Assembly: GCF_017310645.1 (NCBI RefSeq)
Contig: NZ_JAFLRH010000007.1
Span: 61,993 to 125,992 of the forward strand
Source of the DNA: Paradesulfitobacterium ferrireducens
GTDB lineage: Bacteria > Bacillota > Desulfitobacteriia > Desulfitobacteriales > Desulfitobacteriaceae
DNA length: 64,000 bases
Direction of reading: 5' to 3'
Numbering within the stretch: position 1 is the first letter of the stretch; every line of letters begins with the position of its first letter. A model generated the notes under the pieces. It was not told the origin of the DNA. It was given only the letters and a program-made list of their open reading frames with translations, and did no database searches. The translations under genes were made by a program, and so were the position numbers. Shown in pieces: positions 36,136 through 46,409 of the stretch.

Positions 36136-36218
36136 TGTTCAAACACCCGCTCCATATTGTAAGTCTTCTAAGCGAAAACATCTCTCATACTTTCCCAATC
36201 ACCACGAATGCCACAAAA

Positions 36219-36231
36219 TTGTATAGACAAG
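36219..36231 (-). promoter_or_regulatory. Putative GntR operator 2 (autoregulatory)
   Basis: CTTGTCTATACAA on the minus strand differs by one base from operator 1, and both are followed by TT. It begins 13 bases after the -10 box at 36245. Confidence 0.68.
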
Positions 36232-36244
36232 CTTACCTATTATC

Positions 36245-36273
36245 AAAATACTCTTAAATTGCTAAAACGTCAA
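36245..36273 (-). promoter_or_regulatory. Promoter of gntR
   Basis: TTGACG (36268-36273) and TATTTT (36245-36250), 17-base spacer, minus strand. The -10 is weak but the layout copies the internal promoter at 34591. Confidence 0.6.
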
Positions 36274-36312
36274 GGACTATCACTGTAGCGATATTGTTCA
36301 TGCACGCACACG

Positions 36313-36339
36313 AAAAAACCGTTCTTAGTGCAAGAACGG
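36313..36339 (-). terminator. Intrinsic terminator upstream of the island
   Basis: CCGTTCTT/AAGAACGG 8-bp stem with 5-nt loop and a TTTTTT tail on the minus strand. It would stop transcripts coming from the 36700 gene or the IS remnant before gntR. Confidence 0.9.
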
Positions 36340-36349
36340 CTATAAAGAA

Positions 36350-36396
36350 AACCCGGTTTGTGCCGAGCCTTAGCGAAGGCGGAAGCCGAGGTTGCA
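36350..36396. repeat. Intergenic GCCTT...AGGCGGAAGCC element
   Basis: A small hairpin (GCCTTagcgAAGGC) runs into GGAAGCCGAGGTTGCAC. It shares the AGCCTT ... AGGCGGAAGCC core with 16590-16620. A looser relative (GTCGGCGATAGCCGAGACGAAG) lies at 34512. Confidence 0.5.
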
Positions 36397-36404
36397 CTAT
36401 CCCA

Positions 36405-36514
36405 GTGTTATTTTCATCGGCTGCCAATAACACATTGGCATGCATGATGGATTTCGCCGATGCAGAACCTTTACTATTACTAACAAGATCAATTAAAGTT
36501 TTCATGTTCTGCAA
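36405..36514 (-). pseudogene. N-terminal fragment of an IS630-like transposase
   Basis: A minus-strand frame begins MKTLIDLVSNSKGSASAKSI and continues MHANVLLAADENN, matching the start of IS630-type transposases (pattern KG.A.AR...RARILL.ADE). The match ends near 36412, where the repeat element begins, and no helix-turn-helix or DDE part follows. It marks the upstream edge of the methyltransferase island. Confidence 0.5.
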
Positions 36515-36607
36515 GAATTAATTCTCCCTGCTTAAAATTTCCCGCTAAAATATCCTTCTCATTACTAACCAATATGACTGATTAAAATTGACCTATGAAA
36601 GAACAGC

Positions 36608-36649
36608 AAGGACAGAGCAACAATAATTGACATTGTTGGATCTGTCCTT
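36608..36649. repeat. Long stem-loop after the activase gene
   Basis: AAGGACAGA/TCTGTCCTT outer arms and a CAACAAT/ATTGTTG inner stem form one long hairpin. It has no T-run on either strand, so it may be a weak terminator or an RNA-stabilising 3' end for the 36700 gene. Confidence 0.6.
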
Positions 36650-36699
36650 TACTAGCTAAAATATTACGCACTTTATGCGCAGCACATCGTAGTTCATGC

Positions 36700-39600
36700 T
36701 TATTTCCCGGTCGAATGCATTCCGGACTCTTCACGCAAATTTTTCACAGCCACGGAGAGCATAAGTTTTATGCGGTTCAACTGATTGACTTCGCTGGCCC
36801 CGGGATCGTAGTCAATGGGCACGATATTGGCCGCAGGGTAAGAGCGCCTCAGTTCCCTGATCATGCCCTTGCCGGTAATATGGTTTGGCAGGCAGGCAAA
36901 AGGCTGGAGACAGACGATATTGGTGGCTCCGCTGTGAATAAGCTCAACCATCTCACCGGTTAAGAACCAGCCTTCCCCTGTCTGATTTGCCAAAGAAAGA
37001 TGTTGCTTGGCATAACTGGCTATTTCTTCGATTGCTTTGGGCGGTTCAAAGCGTTTGCTGGCTGCCAGAGCGTTTTTCATGTCCTTTCGAAATGATTCTA
37101 TTTTACTGATCGATAGATACCCAGATATCATCCCCATTAAACTGCCCGACAAAAGCTGGAATTTGACCTTGTTGTCATAAGCCCCGTAGAGCAGAAAGTC
37201 GGTTAAATCAGGGACGACTACTTCCGCTCCCTCGGCCTCCAGTAGTTCGACAATGTTGTTGTTGGCCGTAGGATGGTATTTAACTAAGATCTCCCCAACT
37301 ACTCCCACTTTGGGCTTGACCAGATCCTCATTAATCTCAAATCTGTCAAAATCTTCAACAATACGGTAAATATTTTCTCTGAATTCCTTGCGTTCCCCGC
37401 TTAACAAAGACTCGCGGCACTGCTGGGCCCACTTCTCATACAGAGTATTGGCAGAACCAGGAACTTTTTCATAGGGACGCACGCGGTATAAGACTCTCAT
37501 CAAGAGGTCTCCGTAAATCAATCCCATCATCAGATTATTGAACATCGGCATAGTGATCTTAAACCCAGGGTTTTTCTCCAGTCCGCCGCTTGTTCCTAAA
37601 GAAATCACAGGGATCTGAGGCATGCCGGCATCTTGCAGAGCTTTGCGGATAAAAGCAATATAATTCGTTGCCCGGCACCCTCCTCCTGTCTGGGTAATAA
37701 TCACGGATGTATTATTCAAATCATATTTACCTGAGTTAAGGGCTTTCATTAATTGACCGACCACAATAATAGCGGGATAACAGGCATCATTATGCACATA
37801 CCGGAGCCCGACATCTACCGCCGATTTATCAATGGCGGGCAAGACTTCAATCTTATACCCCGCCTTTTGGAAAGCCGTCTGCAGGAATTGGAAATGGAGC
37901 GGAGACATTTGCGGAGCCAGTATGGTATGCTTTGCTTTCATGTCCTCTGTAAACAACACTCTCGCGGGATGATCAAATAATTTTTGGGGAGTAAAATTCC
38001 GTTTGTCCCGTTCTTTGATTGCTGCAATCAAGGAGCGCACCCGGATTCTGGCAGCCCCGAGGTTATTGATTTCATCGATTTTGAGCACGGTATAGATTTT
38101 GCCGTAACGGTCTAGTATTTCCTTGACTTGGTCGGTACTCACGGCATCCAGACCGCAGCCGAAAGAATTCAGTTCAATCAGTTCGATATCCTTTTGCTCG
38201 GCCACAAAGCTGGCCGCAGCATAAAGACGGGAATGGTAGACCCATTGGTCGACAATCCGCAAGGGCCGTTCGATAGGCTTGAGATGCCTGAGGGCATCTT
38301 CAGACAAAACCGCAAAACCGTACGATTGGATCATTTCCGGAATTCCATGGTTGATTTCCGGGTCGATATGATAGGGCCGACCGGCCAGTACAATCCCTTT
38401 TCCTCCGTGTTCCCGCAGGTAGGATAAGGCTTCTTCCCCTTTTTGGCGTACATCTTGCTTGTATTTTTCCAATTCGGCATAAGCACTTCTTACAGCCTCA
38501 ATAATTTCGTGCTTATTTAGCCCCTCCGGCGCCAGTTCCCTGATTAGGCGCTTAGTCATCCGTTTCGGCATATCCAAAGGAAGAAACGGATGATAGAACC
38601 TTACGTCATGAGTCCGCAGGATATCCATGTTGGCCCGGATGGTTTCCGGATAGGAAGTGACCACCGGACAATTATATTTATTATTGGCTCCGGAATCTTC
38701 CGGAATGTTATACGGAATGGAAGGATAGAAAATCTTATTAATCCCTTTTTGCACTAAATCCGCAATATGGCCGTGCACCAGCTTCGCCGGATAGCAGGCT
38801 GATTCTGAAGGGATCGTGTCCATGCCCAGTTCATACAGGCGTTTGGAGGAACGCCCGGATAACACCACCCGGTAGCCAAGCTTGGTAAAGAATGTATGCC
38901 AGAAGGGGTAATCTTCATAAACATTCAGCACTCGGGGCAGGCCGATGGTACCGCGTTTGGCTTCCTGCTCACTCAACGATTTATAATCAAATACCCGTTT
39001 ATATTTAAAATCGTAGAGATTAGGCAATGAGTTATTGGCTTTTTCCTTGCCGGCGCCTCGTTCACAGCGGTTTCCTGAAATAAATTCACTTCCGTTGGAG
39101 AATTTTTTCACAGTGATTAGACAATTATTCCCGCAGAGACCGCAGCGCTTCATGGACGTATCCGTGCGGAAGTCCTTCAACTCGCAGGCAGAAAGTAAAG
39201 TTGTTTCGTACCCTTCTTGGTACCGTTCCCGGGCGATTAAAGCAGCCCCGAAAGCGCCCATAATTCCGGCAATATCCGGACGGACAACCTCCCGGCCGAT
39301 AATTTTCTCCAGCGAGCGCAAAACCGCCTCATTATAGAAGGTGCCACCTTGGACTACAATTTTGCGTCCAAGGTCTTCCGTATTGCGCAAACGAATCACT
39401 TTGAACAGAGCATTTTTGATCACAGAGATGGAGATTCCGGCAGAAATATCGCTGACCTCGGCCCCTTCCTTCTGGGCTTGTTTCACTTTGGAATTCATAA
39501 ACACGGTACAGCGGGTGCCCAGATCCACCGGATTGCGCGAGGTGAGGCTCACGGATGCAAATTCTTTGACAGGCATATTGAGCGAGCTGGCAAATGTCTC

Positions 39601-40953
39601 GATAAAGGAACCGCAGCCGGAAGAACAGGCTTCGTTTAACATGATAGAATCAATGACCCCGTCATGAATCACCAGGCTTTTCATATCCTGGCCGCCAATA
39701 TCTAAGACAAAATCCACTCCCGGCAGAAAGAAATCAGCTGCTTTATAGTGGGCCACCGTCTCAATTTCTCCGATATCGACTCTAAGGGCCGCTTTGATCA
39801 AATGTTCCCCATAACCCGTAACTGTAGAATTTACAATCCTAATCTCCGGGTTGAGAGTGTCAAACATTTTTTGGAGCGCTTCAACGGTAGATTCCAACGG
39901 GCTGCCCATATTATTGCCATAATAGGAATAGAGCAGGCTCCCGTTCTCATCAATCAAAGCCAGCTTGGTGGTGGTAGAACCGGCATCGATTCCTAAGTAG
40001 GCTTTCCCCCGGTAATCCTTGGGATCGATTCTTTTCACTTTATGGGCTTCGTGCCTGGCCTTAAACTTCAGATATTCCTCTTCATTCTCAAACAGCGGTT
40101 CAATTTTATCCGCATCATCGCTTTGCATGTGATAAATCCCCGGAGCCCGCTCATACAGGCATTCAAAGGACATAGGCTGCTCCTCGCGCGAAGAGAGCGC
40201 GGCCCCAATCGCCACGAAGTACTGTGAGTCTTCCGGAAATAACACTTCCTGATTTTTAAGCGCCAAGGTTTCAATAAAACGGGTGCGCAGTTCGGACATA
40301 AAATGCAAAGGCCCGCCTAAAAAAGCGACATTTCCGCTAATCGGCCTTCCCTGGGCTAAGCCGCTGATGGTTTGATTGACCACGGCCTGCAAAACGGAAG
40401 CCGCAATATCTTCTTTGGCTGCTCCCTCATTGAGTAAAGGCTGGACATCGGTCTTGGCAAAAACCCCGCAACGGGAAGCAATCGGATAAATATTTTTATG
40501 CTTTTTAGCAAGTTCATTTAACCCGGTTGGGTCCGTTTGCAGTAAAGCAGCCATCTGATCAATGAAAGCACCGGTTCCGCCGGCACAGGTGCCGTTCATT
40601 CTTTGCTCAATCGCATCCCCCAAGTAAGTGATTTTGGCATCCTCACCCCCCAGCTCGATAGCAACATCCGTACTAGGGATGACATTATTAATGGCATTGG
40701 TGCAGGCGATCACTTCTTGGATAAACGAAACTTCCAGTCTCTGGGCAATATTAACCCCGCCGGAACCGGTAACCATTAATGTCATCAGATGCCCTTGCAA
40801 AATGGTTTTGGCATCTTCCAGCATGGTGATGACTGTGTTTTTTATATTTGAGAAGTGCCTTAAATACTGCTTATATATGAGGGCATTATTGTCTAAAATA
40901 ACGAGTTTGACCGTTGTAGAACCGACATCCAGTCCCACATTGAGCACGCTCAT
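36700..40953 (-). CDS. Acyl-CoA dehydratase activase-related protein (double BadF/BcrA ASKHA + DUF2229)
   Basis: A 1417-residue protein. Two ASKHA ATPase domains of the 2-hydroxyacyl-CoA dehydratase activator type lie at about 1-290 ([30 protein letters not shown]) and 310-590 ([30 protein letters not shown]). A Cys-rich link ([13 protein letters not shown] near 605) and a DUF2229 region ([15 protein letters not shown]) follow, and the C-terminal half resembles the HgdB-like dehydratase/CoA-protein part. Family members deliver one electron at low potential with ATP to a 4Fe-4S partner; the physiological target of these large forms is unknown. ATG at 40953 follows GGGGGAAGGG. It has its own promoter and is not part of the methyltransferase operon. 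Confidence 0.88.
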   Translation of the reverse strand: MSVLNVGLDVGSTTVKLVILDNNALIYKQYLRHFSNIKNTVITMLEDAKTILQGHLMTLMVTGSGGVNIAQRLEVSFIQEVIACTNAINNVIPSTDVAIELGGEDAKITYLGDAIEQRMNGTCAGGTGAFIDQMAALLQTDPTGLNELAKKHKNIYPIASRCGVFAKTDVQPLLNEGAAKEDIAASVLQAVVNQTISGLAQGRPISGNVAFLGGPLHFMSELRTRFIETLALKNQEVLFPEDSQYFVAIGAALSSREEQPMSFECLYERAPGIYHMQSDDADKIEPLFENEEEYLKFKARHEAHKVKRIDPKDYRGKAYLGIDAGSTTTKLALIDENGSLLYSYYGNNMGSPLESTVEALQKMFDTLNPEIRIVNSTVTGYGEHLIKAALRVDIGEIETVAHYKAADFFLPGVDFVLDIGGQDMKSLVIHDGVIDSIMLNEACSSGCGSFIETFASSLNMPVKEFASVSLTSRNPVDLGTRCTVFMNSKVKQAQKEGAEVSDISAGISISVIKNALFKVIRLRNTEDLGRKIVVQGGTFYNEAVLRSLEKIIGREVVRPDIAGIMGAFGAALIARERYQEGYETTLLSACELKDFRTDTSMKRCGLCGNNCLITVKKFSNGSEFISGNRCERGAGKEKANNSLPNLYDFKYKRVFDYKSLSEQEAKRGTIGLPRVLNVYEDYPFWHTFFTKLGYRVVLSGRSSKRLYELGMDTIPSESACYPAKLVHGHIADLVQKGINKIFYPSIPYNIPEDSGANNKYNCPVVTSYPETIRANMDILRTHDVRFYHPFLPLDMPKRMTKRLIRELAPEGLNKHEIIEAVRSAYAELEKYKQDVRQKGEEALSYLREHGGKGIVLAGRPYHIDPEINHGIPEMIQSYGFAVLSEDALRHLKPIERPLRIVDQWVYHSRLYAAASFVAEQKDIELIELNSFGCGLDAVSTDQVKEILDRYGKIYTVLKIDEINNLGAARIRVRSLIAAIKERDKRNFTPQKLFDHPARVLFTEDMKAKHTILAPQMSPLHFQFLQTAFQKAGYKIEVLPAIDKSAVDVGLRYVHNDACYPAIIVVGQLMKALNSGKYDLNNTSVIITQTGGGCRATNYIAFIRKALQDAGMPQIPVISLGTSGGLEKNPGFKITMPMFNNLMMGLIYGDLLMRVLYRVRPYEKVPGSANTLYEKWAQQCRESLLSGERKEFRENIYRIVEDFDRFEINEDLVKPKVGVVGEILVKYHPTANNNIVELLEAEGAEVVVPDLTDFLLYGAYDNKVKFQLLSGSLMGMISGYLSISKIESFRKDMKNALAASKRFEPPKAIEEIASYAKQHLSLANQTGEGWFLTGEMVELIHSGATNIVCLQPFACLPNHITGKGMIRELRRSYPAANIVPIDYDPGASEVNQLNRIKLMLSVAVKNLREESGMHSTGK

Positions 40954-41084
40954 TTTTCCCTTCCCCCGTCTGAGCCGAAATTATATCTCTATTTTTCTGT
41001 CTGATAGCTAGGCCTCATTTCAAAGGCCTAGCCCTAATAGAAAGGTGAGCGAAACAATCAGATAGTTATAGTTATCCGTCTGTA

Positions 41085-41113
41085 ATTGTACCACCAAGTC
41101 TGGTTCACTTCAA
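41085..41113 (-). promoter_or_regulatory. Promoter of the activase-related gene
   Basis: TTGAAG (41108-41113) and TACAAT (41085-41090), 17-base spacer, minus strand, 130 bases before the ATG. Confidence 0.75.
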
Positions 41114-41150
41114 TCTTAATGTATGTGGTAAAAAGAAATTATTTCCATAT

Positions 41151-41187
41151 AAAAAGGCTTAAGCCGAGTTTTTTCTCGGCCTAAGCC
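41151..41187 (-). terminator. Terminator of the EF-G-like gene
   Basis: GGCTTA-GCCGAG stem arms paired with CTCGGC-TAAGCC (one mismatch), followed on the minus strand by TTTTT. It lies 23 bases after the stop codon at 41210. Confidence 0.92.
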
Positions 41188-41209
41188 CCTATCTTGGATG
41201 TGCCCTTCA

Positions 41210-43228
41210 CTAATTCTGAGAAGCCTTAAGCTGAGTAACTAAACTTTCGCTGATCTTAGCCGGAACCTCCTCATATTGTAAAAATTTCATTGAGAAATGC
41301 CCCCGGCCTTGGGTTAAGGATTTTAGGTCAATCGCATAGCGCATCATTTCAGATTGCGGAACCTGAGCACGGATCACTTGGTATTTCCCGTCTGCCTCCA
41401 TGCCCATAACCCGGCCGCGTTTGCCGTTGAGATCTCCGATTACATCTCCCATAAAGACTTCCGGGACGCGTACCTCCACTTCAACCACCGGTTCAAGCAA
41501 GATGGGTTTCGCCTGCTCGGCTCCCTTGCGAAAAGCCAAGATCGCTGCCAGCTTAAAAGCCATCTCCGATGAGTCCACACTGTGATATGAACCGTCATAA
41601 AGGGTAACCTTGACGTCAGTCATCGGGTAACCGGCAACCACCCCTTCCAGCATGGCTTCCCGCACCCCTTTTTCAACAGCGGGAAAATATTGTTTTGGCA
41701 CGGCTCCGCCGAAAACTTCTTCCGCAAATTCGAATTCTTTGCTGGTCAGGGGTTCGATGTTAAGCCAGACATGTCCATACTGTCCATGCCCGCCGCTTTG
41801 CTTTTTGTGTTTGCCTTCTACTTTGACCGCTTTGCGGATGGTCTCCCGGTAAGGAACCCGCGGCACCCGAACATTGACGGCTACACCAAACTTGCGCGCC
41901 AGTTTTTCCTGGAGAATCTCTAAATGCATCTCTCCAAGTCCGGTAAGCATCAGTTCTTTGGTTTCCGTGTTTTTACTGATCCTGATGGTTGGATCCTCTT
42001 CAGCCAGCCGGGCGAGGGCCGATCCAAGCTTATCTTCGTCTCCTTTACTCTTAGGCTCAATCGCCACCGCCAGATTGGGCACAGGAAACTCGATCCCCGG
42101 AAGAATCACGGGTTTCTCTTTGCCGCAAAGGGTATCCCCGGTTGCCACCTCCTGCAGTTTGGCCACCACCGCTAGATCACCCGCACTGACACTGGCTGTG
42201 TTTTCTTGAACCTTGCCCCGTAGGTAAAAAGGCTGCCCCATTTTTTCTTCAGCATTCTTATTTGGGTTATAGACTAAAGAATCAGCGGTAAATTTTCCCC
42301 CATACACCCGGAAGAAACTCATTTTGCCCACATAGGGATCTGCTAAGGTTTTGAACACAAGGGCCGCCTTTTCTGCCATCACTTGCGGCTTGGGGACATT
42401 GTCCTTTAGAAAATCCAGGAGCTTGGAAATTCCGATGTTTTTCAATGAAGAACCACATAAAACCGGGACGATTAAATTCTGAGCAAGAGCTGAGCGGGTG
42501 ACTTTCAGCAATTCTTCGTTCGTTAAACTTTCTCCGTCCAAATATTTCATGAGGATTCCATCATCCGCCTCGGCTGCGGCTTCAGCCAGGGTATCCCTCA
42601 TCATTTCCACATCATCAGCGTACTCTGCCGGCAAATCCTTGACCTGATAGCCGCCACTGCCGTTTCCTTCGTAGATATACGCTTTCTGCTCAATAATATC
42701 AACCAGACCCTTAAAATCATTCTCTGCTCCAATCGGAATCTGAAGCGGAACGAACCGGGTCTGGGGATAAGCATCTTTAAGTTGCTGCAGTACTTTCTCA
42801 TAGTTGGAATTCTCCCGGTCTAATTTATTAATAAAAATAAGCCGGGGGAGTTTCTGTTCTTCCAAATGATCCCAAATGATTTCGGCCTGAACTTCAAGTC
42901 CGCCGACACCGCACAGAACCATAACACCACATTCTACGACGCGCAAAGCACTTTTGACCTCACCAAAAAAATCGGAATACCCAGGCGTATCTAAAAGATT
43001 AACTTTAACTCCCTGCCATTCCACCGGCACCAGACCCGTACTAATCGACACTTTGTGCTTAATCTCTTCAGGCAGGTAATCCGATACCGTATTGCCCTCA
43101 GGAACTTTCCCCATGCGACTGAGCGCTCCGGATGTAAACAAGAGCGCTTCGGCCAGTGAAGTCTTGCCAGCCCCACCGTGCCCTAACAAGCAGACGTTGC
43201 GTAGGTTCTCCGTGTCATAAGTCTTCAA
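41210..43228 (-). CDS. Elongation factor G-like GTPase (EF-G paralogue)
   Basis: A 672-residue translational GTPase of the EF-G-like subgroup. The P-loop is GHGGAGKT (16-23), switch II is DTPGYSDF (80-87) and the base-recognition motif is NKLDRE near 135. Canonical EF-G has GHVDAGKT and DTPGHVDF; the His that positions the hydrolytic water is Tyr84 here, as in the FusA2-type paralogues. Domains II-V follow with GKHKKQSGGHGQYGHV and GRGHFSMKF. It is about 20 residues shorter than EF-G. Role unknown; it is not next to rpsL/rpsG, so it is not the housekeeping fusA. Confidence 0.88.
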   Translation of the reverse strand: MKTYDTENLRNVCLLGHGGAGKTSLAEALLFTSGALSRMGKVPEGNTVSDYLPEEIKHKVSISTGLVPVEWQGVKVNLLDTPGYSDFFGEVKSALRVVECGVMVLCGVGGLEVQAEIIWDHLEEQKLPRLIFINKLDRENSNYEKVLQQLKDAYPQTRFVPLQIPIGAENDFKGLVDIIEQKAYIYEGNGSGGYQVKDLPAEYADDVEMMRDTLAEAAAEADDGILMKYLDGESLTNEELLKVTRSALAQNLIVPVLCGSSLKNIGISKLLDFLKDNVPKPQVMAEKAALVFKTLADPYVGKMSFFRVYGGKFTADSLVYNPNKNAEEKMGQPFYLRGKVQENTASVSAGDLAVVAKLQEVATGDTLCGKEKPVILPGIEFPVPNLAVAIEPKSKGDEDKLGSALARLAEEDPTIRISKNTETKELMLTGLGEMHLEILQEKLARKFGVAVNVRVPRVPYRETIRKAVKVEGKHKKQSGGHGQYGHVWLNIEPLTSKEFEFAEEVFGGAVPKQYFPAVEKGVREAMLEGVVAGYPMTDVKVTLYDGSYHSVDSSEMAFKLAAILAFRKGAEQAKPILLEPVVEVEVRVPEVFMGDVIGDLNGKRGRVMGMEADGKYQVIRAQVPQSEMMRYAIDLKSLTQGRGHFSMKFLQYEEVPAKISESLVTQLKASQN

Positions 43229-43349
43229 GACTATCTCCCCCTAACATGTTATTAAGAAAAGGACAGGTGCCTTTTGCTTTCCACATTGAAAACAGGAGTA
43301 ATATTCAGTCTGAAGTTTAAGTCCTGGAGTTAAATGATTCAGTGTAATC

Positions 43350-43409
43350 AGAATTCAGAATCCCCCGATGCTTTACCGGTTTCTCCTGAGTACTGAGTAC
43401 TGACTACTA
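43350..43409. repeat. GAATTC / GAGTACTGAGTACTGA repeat, copy 1
   Basis: AGAATTCAGAATC followed by CTCCTGAGTACTGAGTACTG; the same words occur in different order at 60079-60190. The stop region of the iadA gene abuts it. Confidence 0.6.
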
Positions 43410-44585
43410 TGTCGTTGCATTTTCTTTATGTTCGAAGGTGCCAAAGACAATCGGTTGACTGTCTTTAAGCATGAGTTTTCCTTTAGCCCAAACGGCATTT
43501 ATGTGCAGCTCTTCATCCAAAAGAACCAGATCGGCATCATACCCTATTTTGATCATCCCTTTGCGAGCCAAGCGCAAAACAGTGGCCACATTGGAAGTAA
43601 TGACCCTAAGTCCTGCCTCGATTGGCAAACCATAGTTCAGAATGCCCTCACGCACATCGCGCCAAAGAACGTCCACCGAGCCTACTCCCATACCCACCAG
43701 CACTCCGGCATCATTATAGATCGGCATGCTCCCGTTCCCGTCAGAAGATACGGTGACCTGGTGACTGAGCAGCTCTCGCTTATAGAGCATTCCCAAAACA
43801 GCGGGCACTTGCAATTCTTGCGGAAAATCATCACAGCCCGCCGTCAAATCTATATGTCCGCCGGCCTTCAAGAATTCTACCCCTTGCCCCAAGAGCGCAT
43901 CAGTCCGGTTAATATGTGTCGGAACAAACTGGGTAATCGGGATTTCCGTTTGGCTTAAAATCTGCCAAATTGGCTCAAGCCCCCGTTTTCCTTCTCCCAA
44001 GTGCAAGTGAACAATCCCGGCTTTTCCGCCCAACATCCCACCGACACGGGCTTCAGCTGTTAAGTGTTCGAGTTCTGCCAATTGCGGTTGCCCGGAACGG
44101 TGATCGGATATGGCGATTTCCCCGGCGCCAATGACTTTATCGATCAAAACTAAATCTTCGCGCAAGCTCGGAAACAGAGTTTGAGTCGGAACTTGATAGG
44201 CCCCGCTATAGATGTAGGTTGTCAGCCCTTCCTCTTCCAGCGCCCGCGCCTTCACTAAAAGTTCAGACACGGAACGGGAAATGGCATCCGTCCCAAGTAA
44301 ACCGACTAAAGTAGTGGTCCCGGCGCGAATGATCTGAGACAGCTGGATCTCCGGCGTCCTCGAAGCCGGTCCGGCCTCCCCGCCCCCGCCGCAGATATGA
44401 ACATGGGCGTCAATAAAACCCGGAACGAGTTTATTCCCGTGCCCTTCGATAACCTCTCCCTCGGCATAGGCAGGAAGAGTTAATCCTTTACCAATGGCCG
44501 CAATCCGCGAACCTACAATTAATAAATCCGTTTCGGGAACCGGCTCCGGGGTATAGATCAAAACATTTTTTATCAATTGCCACAC
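43407..44585 (-). CDS. iadA: Isoaspartyl dipeptidase
   Basis: A 392-residue amidohydrolase. The metal motif GFIDAHVHICGGGGEAGPASR near 57-77 is the signature of isoaspartyl dipeptidase, with SGAYQVPTQTL, HLHLGEGKRGL, PTHINRTDALLGQ and the catalytic Asp in VTVSSDGNGSMP. It removes beta-aspartyl bonds arising from damaged Asn/Asp residues during peptide turnover. GTG start at 44585 behind a GGGGGG tract at ten bases. Transcribed alone; it diverges from the SpoVB-like gene. Confidence 0.93.
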   Translation of the reverse strand: MWQLIKNVLIYTPEPVPETDLLIVGSRIAAIGKGLTLPAYAEGEVIEGHGNKLVPGFIDAHVHICGGGGEAGPASRTPEIQLSQIIRAGTTTLVGLLGTDAISRSVSELLVKARALEEEGLTTYIYSGAYQVPTQTLFPSLREDLVLIDKVIGAGEIAISDHRSGQPQLAELEHLTAEARVGGMLGGKAGIVHLHLGEGKRGLEPIWQILSQTEIPITQFVPTHINRTDALLGQGVEFLKAGGHIDLTAGCDDFPQELQVPAVLGMLYKRELLSHQVTVSSDGNGSMPIYNDAGVLVGMGVGSVDVLWRDVREGILNYGLPIEAGLRVITSNVATVLRLARKGMIKIGYDADLVLLDEELHINAVWAKGKLMLKDSQPIVFGTFEHKENATT

Positions 44586-44860
44586 TTAGGAATATCCCCC
44601 CTTTCGAGGTAGAATACCCCAATTTTAGCGTTTTATTCCTCCTTGCCTTAGTTTTTAAGGCATTCAGTTCCCCTCTACTTAAAAATTCTCCGTTTCTTTA
44701 TAAAATCCTTTTACCGAAAGGATAACCACTCAAAAAATTCCACTTAATTTTCGAATGCCAAAGAATCTACTTTTTAGCGGACGCATAAAGTTATTAGAGC
44801 ACATAGAGAACCAGAAACTATGCTTTACTGTGGTATAAAACAAGTTTCCGGAGGAATTCC

Positions 44861-46402
44861 ATGACCAAGCGAACGTTCGTGTACGGAGCCAGTATTCTTT
44901 TGGCCGCGAATTTATTTAACCGAATTCTGGGTTTCCTTTATCAATACTTGATCATGTCTTATATCGGCGGGGAAGCATATGGCCTGTTTAATATGGTCTT
45001 CCCTGTCTATATGACTGCGCTCGTACTGACCACTGCCGGTATTCCCTTAGCCGTGGCGAAGATGGTTGCGGAAGAAATCTCGCTGGGGCATCAGACTCAA
45101 GCCAAGGCCATTTTCAAGCTCGCGTTAATGATCCTAACTGTCTCCGGAGTCGTGGTCTCTTTGTTCTTATATATCCTGACTCCGCTCTTCGTTCATAAAA
45201 TTTTCCCCGATCCCCGGGTGCTTCAGATCTTCCGTATTTGCATTCCTGCAATCTTTGTGGTCTCTGTTTCATCTGCTTTTCGCGGGTATTTTCAAGGGCT
45301 GCAAAACATGATCCCTACGGCACTCAGCCAGATCTTCGAACAGGTTACCCGGGTCGCTGTCGGTTTCACGGCTGCCTTTACTTTTGCCAGCCGCGGGGTG
45401 GAATGGAGTGCCGCCGGACTGGCTTTCGGCATGCTTATCGGGGAAATCATCGGGCTGATCGTCATAACCATTCAGTACCAAAGAAATAAAAAAAACTCTC
45501 CTTCTTCCGGGGAAAGTATCCTTTCATATCGGCTGATTATGCAAAAGATGTGGCGTCTTTCTTCTCCTGTAACGATCGGCCGCTTGATGTCCTCCGGCCT
45601 ATCCGCGCTAGACGCCATGATCATACCCGCACGCCTGCAAATCGCGGGGTACACTGCCCGGGAAGCAACCACCCTTTTCGGACAACTCGGTGGTTCAGCC
45701 TTTACCTTGCTTACCTTTCCGACAGTTTTTACCTTTGCCCTGGCAACCTCACTCGTTCCGTCCATATCCGAAGCAGCAGCCCGCAAACAGTATCAAATTG
45801 TGCGGGCACGCAGCAGTGAAGCCATACGTTTAACCATTCTATTAGGGCTTCCCTGTTTAATTGTCCTCTTTCTGTTTGCGGACCCCTTAACCTCTTTTTT
45901 CAAAAGCCCGGGCATTGCCCCTATTTTAAGAATCTTAGCTTTAGGCGGGATTTTTACATATCTTCAGCAAACAACCACCGGCATTCTGCAAGGACTGGGC
46001 AAAGTACACCTTCCGGTACTGGTTTCCCTAATCGGAGCCGGAGTACGCGTTCCGCTTCTTTTCATGCTTACGGGCCTTCCCCACTGGGGGCTGCTTGGCA
46101 GTGCCTGGGCCTATATCTTGGGCTGGATTATTATGGCAACTCTAAACTTAATGTTTATCATCCGTTATTCAGGCATGGCCTTAGACCTTCAGCACTTTGT
46201 GCTCCAGCCCCTGAGCGCGGGCTTAGGCATGATCCTCGTGTTCCGTTTTCTCAGTCCATTGGGCTGGGAATTTACTGCTACCCTCCAGAAATTAAGCGCC
46301 GGTCTGATCATTTACGCTCTAATCCTGGCAGTGAACGGAGGAATTACTCTCTCAGATCTCCGCCGTGTTCCCTGGTTTGGAAAATACCTTTACCGGAAAT
46401 AA
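44861..46402 (+). CDS. SpoVB-like oligosaccharide/lipid flippase (MOP superfamily)
   Basis: A 513-residue protein with about 14 membrane helices of the polysaccharide-export/MurJ-like class. FVYGASILLAANLFNRILGFLY at the start, AYGLFNMVFPVYMTALVLTT and FRGYFQGLQNMIPTALSQIFEQ are typical of SpoVB and its relatives (YkvU, YtgP). In Bacillus SpoVB is needed for spore cortex peptidoglycan synthesis, probably as a lipid II flippase; which paralogue this is cannot be settled. ATG at 44861 follows CGGAGG. The 275-base gap upstream holds only a 7-bp hairpin near 44644 and no convincing sigma-E promoter. Confidence 0.88.
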   Translation: MTKRTFVYGASILLAANLFNRILGFLYQYLIMSYIGGEAYGLFNMVFPVYMTALVLTTAGIPLAVAKMVAEEISLGHQTQAKAIFKLALMILTVSGVVVSLFLYILTPLFVHKIFPDPRVLQIFRICIPAIFVVSVSSAFRGYFQGLQNMIPTALSQIFEQVTRVAVGFTAAFTFASRGVEWSAAGLAFGMLIGEIIGLIVITIQYQRNKKNSPSSGESILSYRLIMQKMWRLSSPVTIGRLMSSGLSALDAMIIPARLQIAGYTAREATTLFGQLGGSAFTLLTFPTVFTFALATSLVPSISEAAARKQYQIVRARSSEAIRLTILLGLPCLIVLFLFADPLTSFFKSPGIAPILRILALGGIFTYLQQTTTGILQGLGKVHLPVLVSLIGAGVRVPLLFMLTGLPHWGLLGSAWAYILGWIIMATLNLMFIIRYSGMALDLQHFVLQPLSAGLGMILVFRFLSPLGWEFTATLQKLSAGLIIYALILAVNGGITLSDLRRVPWFGKYLYRK

Positions 46403-46409
46403 GCTCCTG

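Noticed and set aside
22400..36700. Duplicated tRNA-Trp 3' end as an attachment site of an integrative element
   Set aside because: The 3' sequence GTTCGACTCCTGCATC is not repeated near the far edge of the island and no integrase gene is present.
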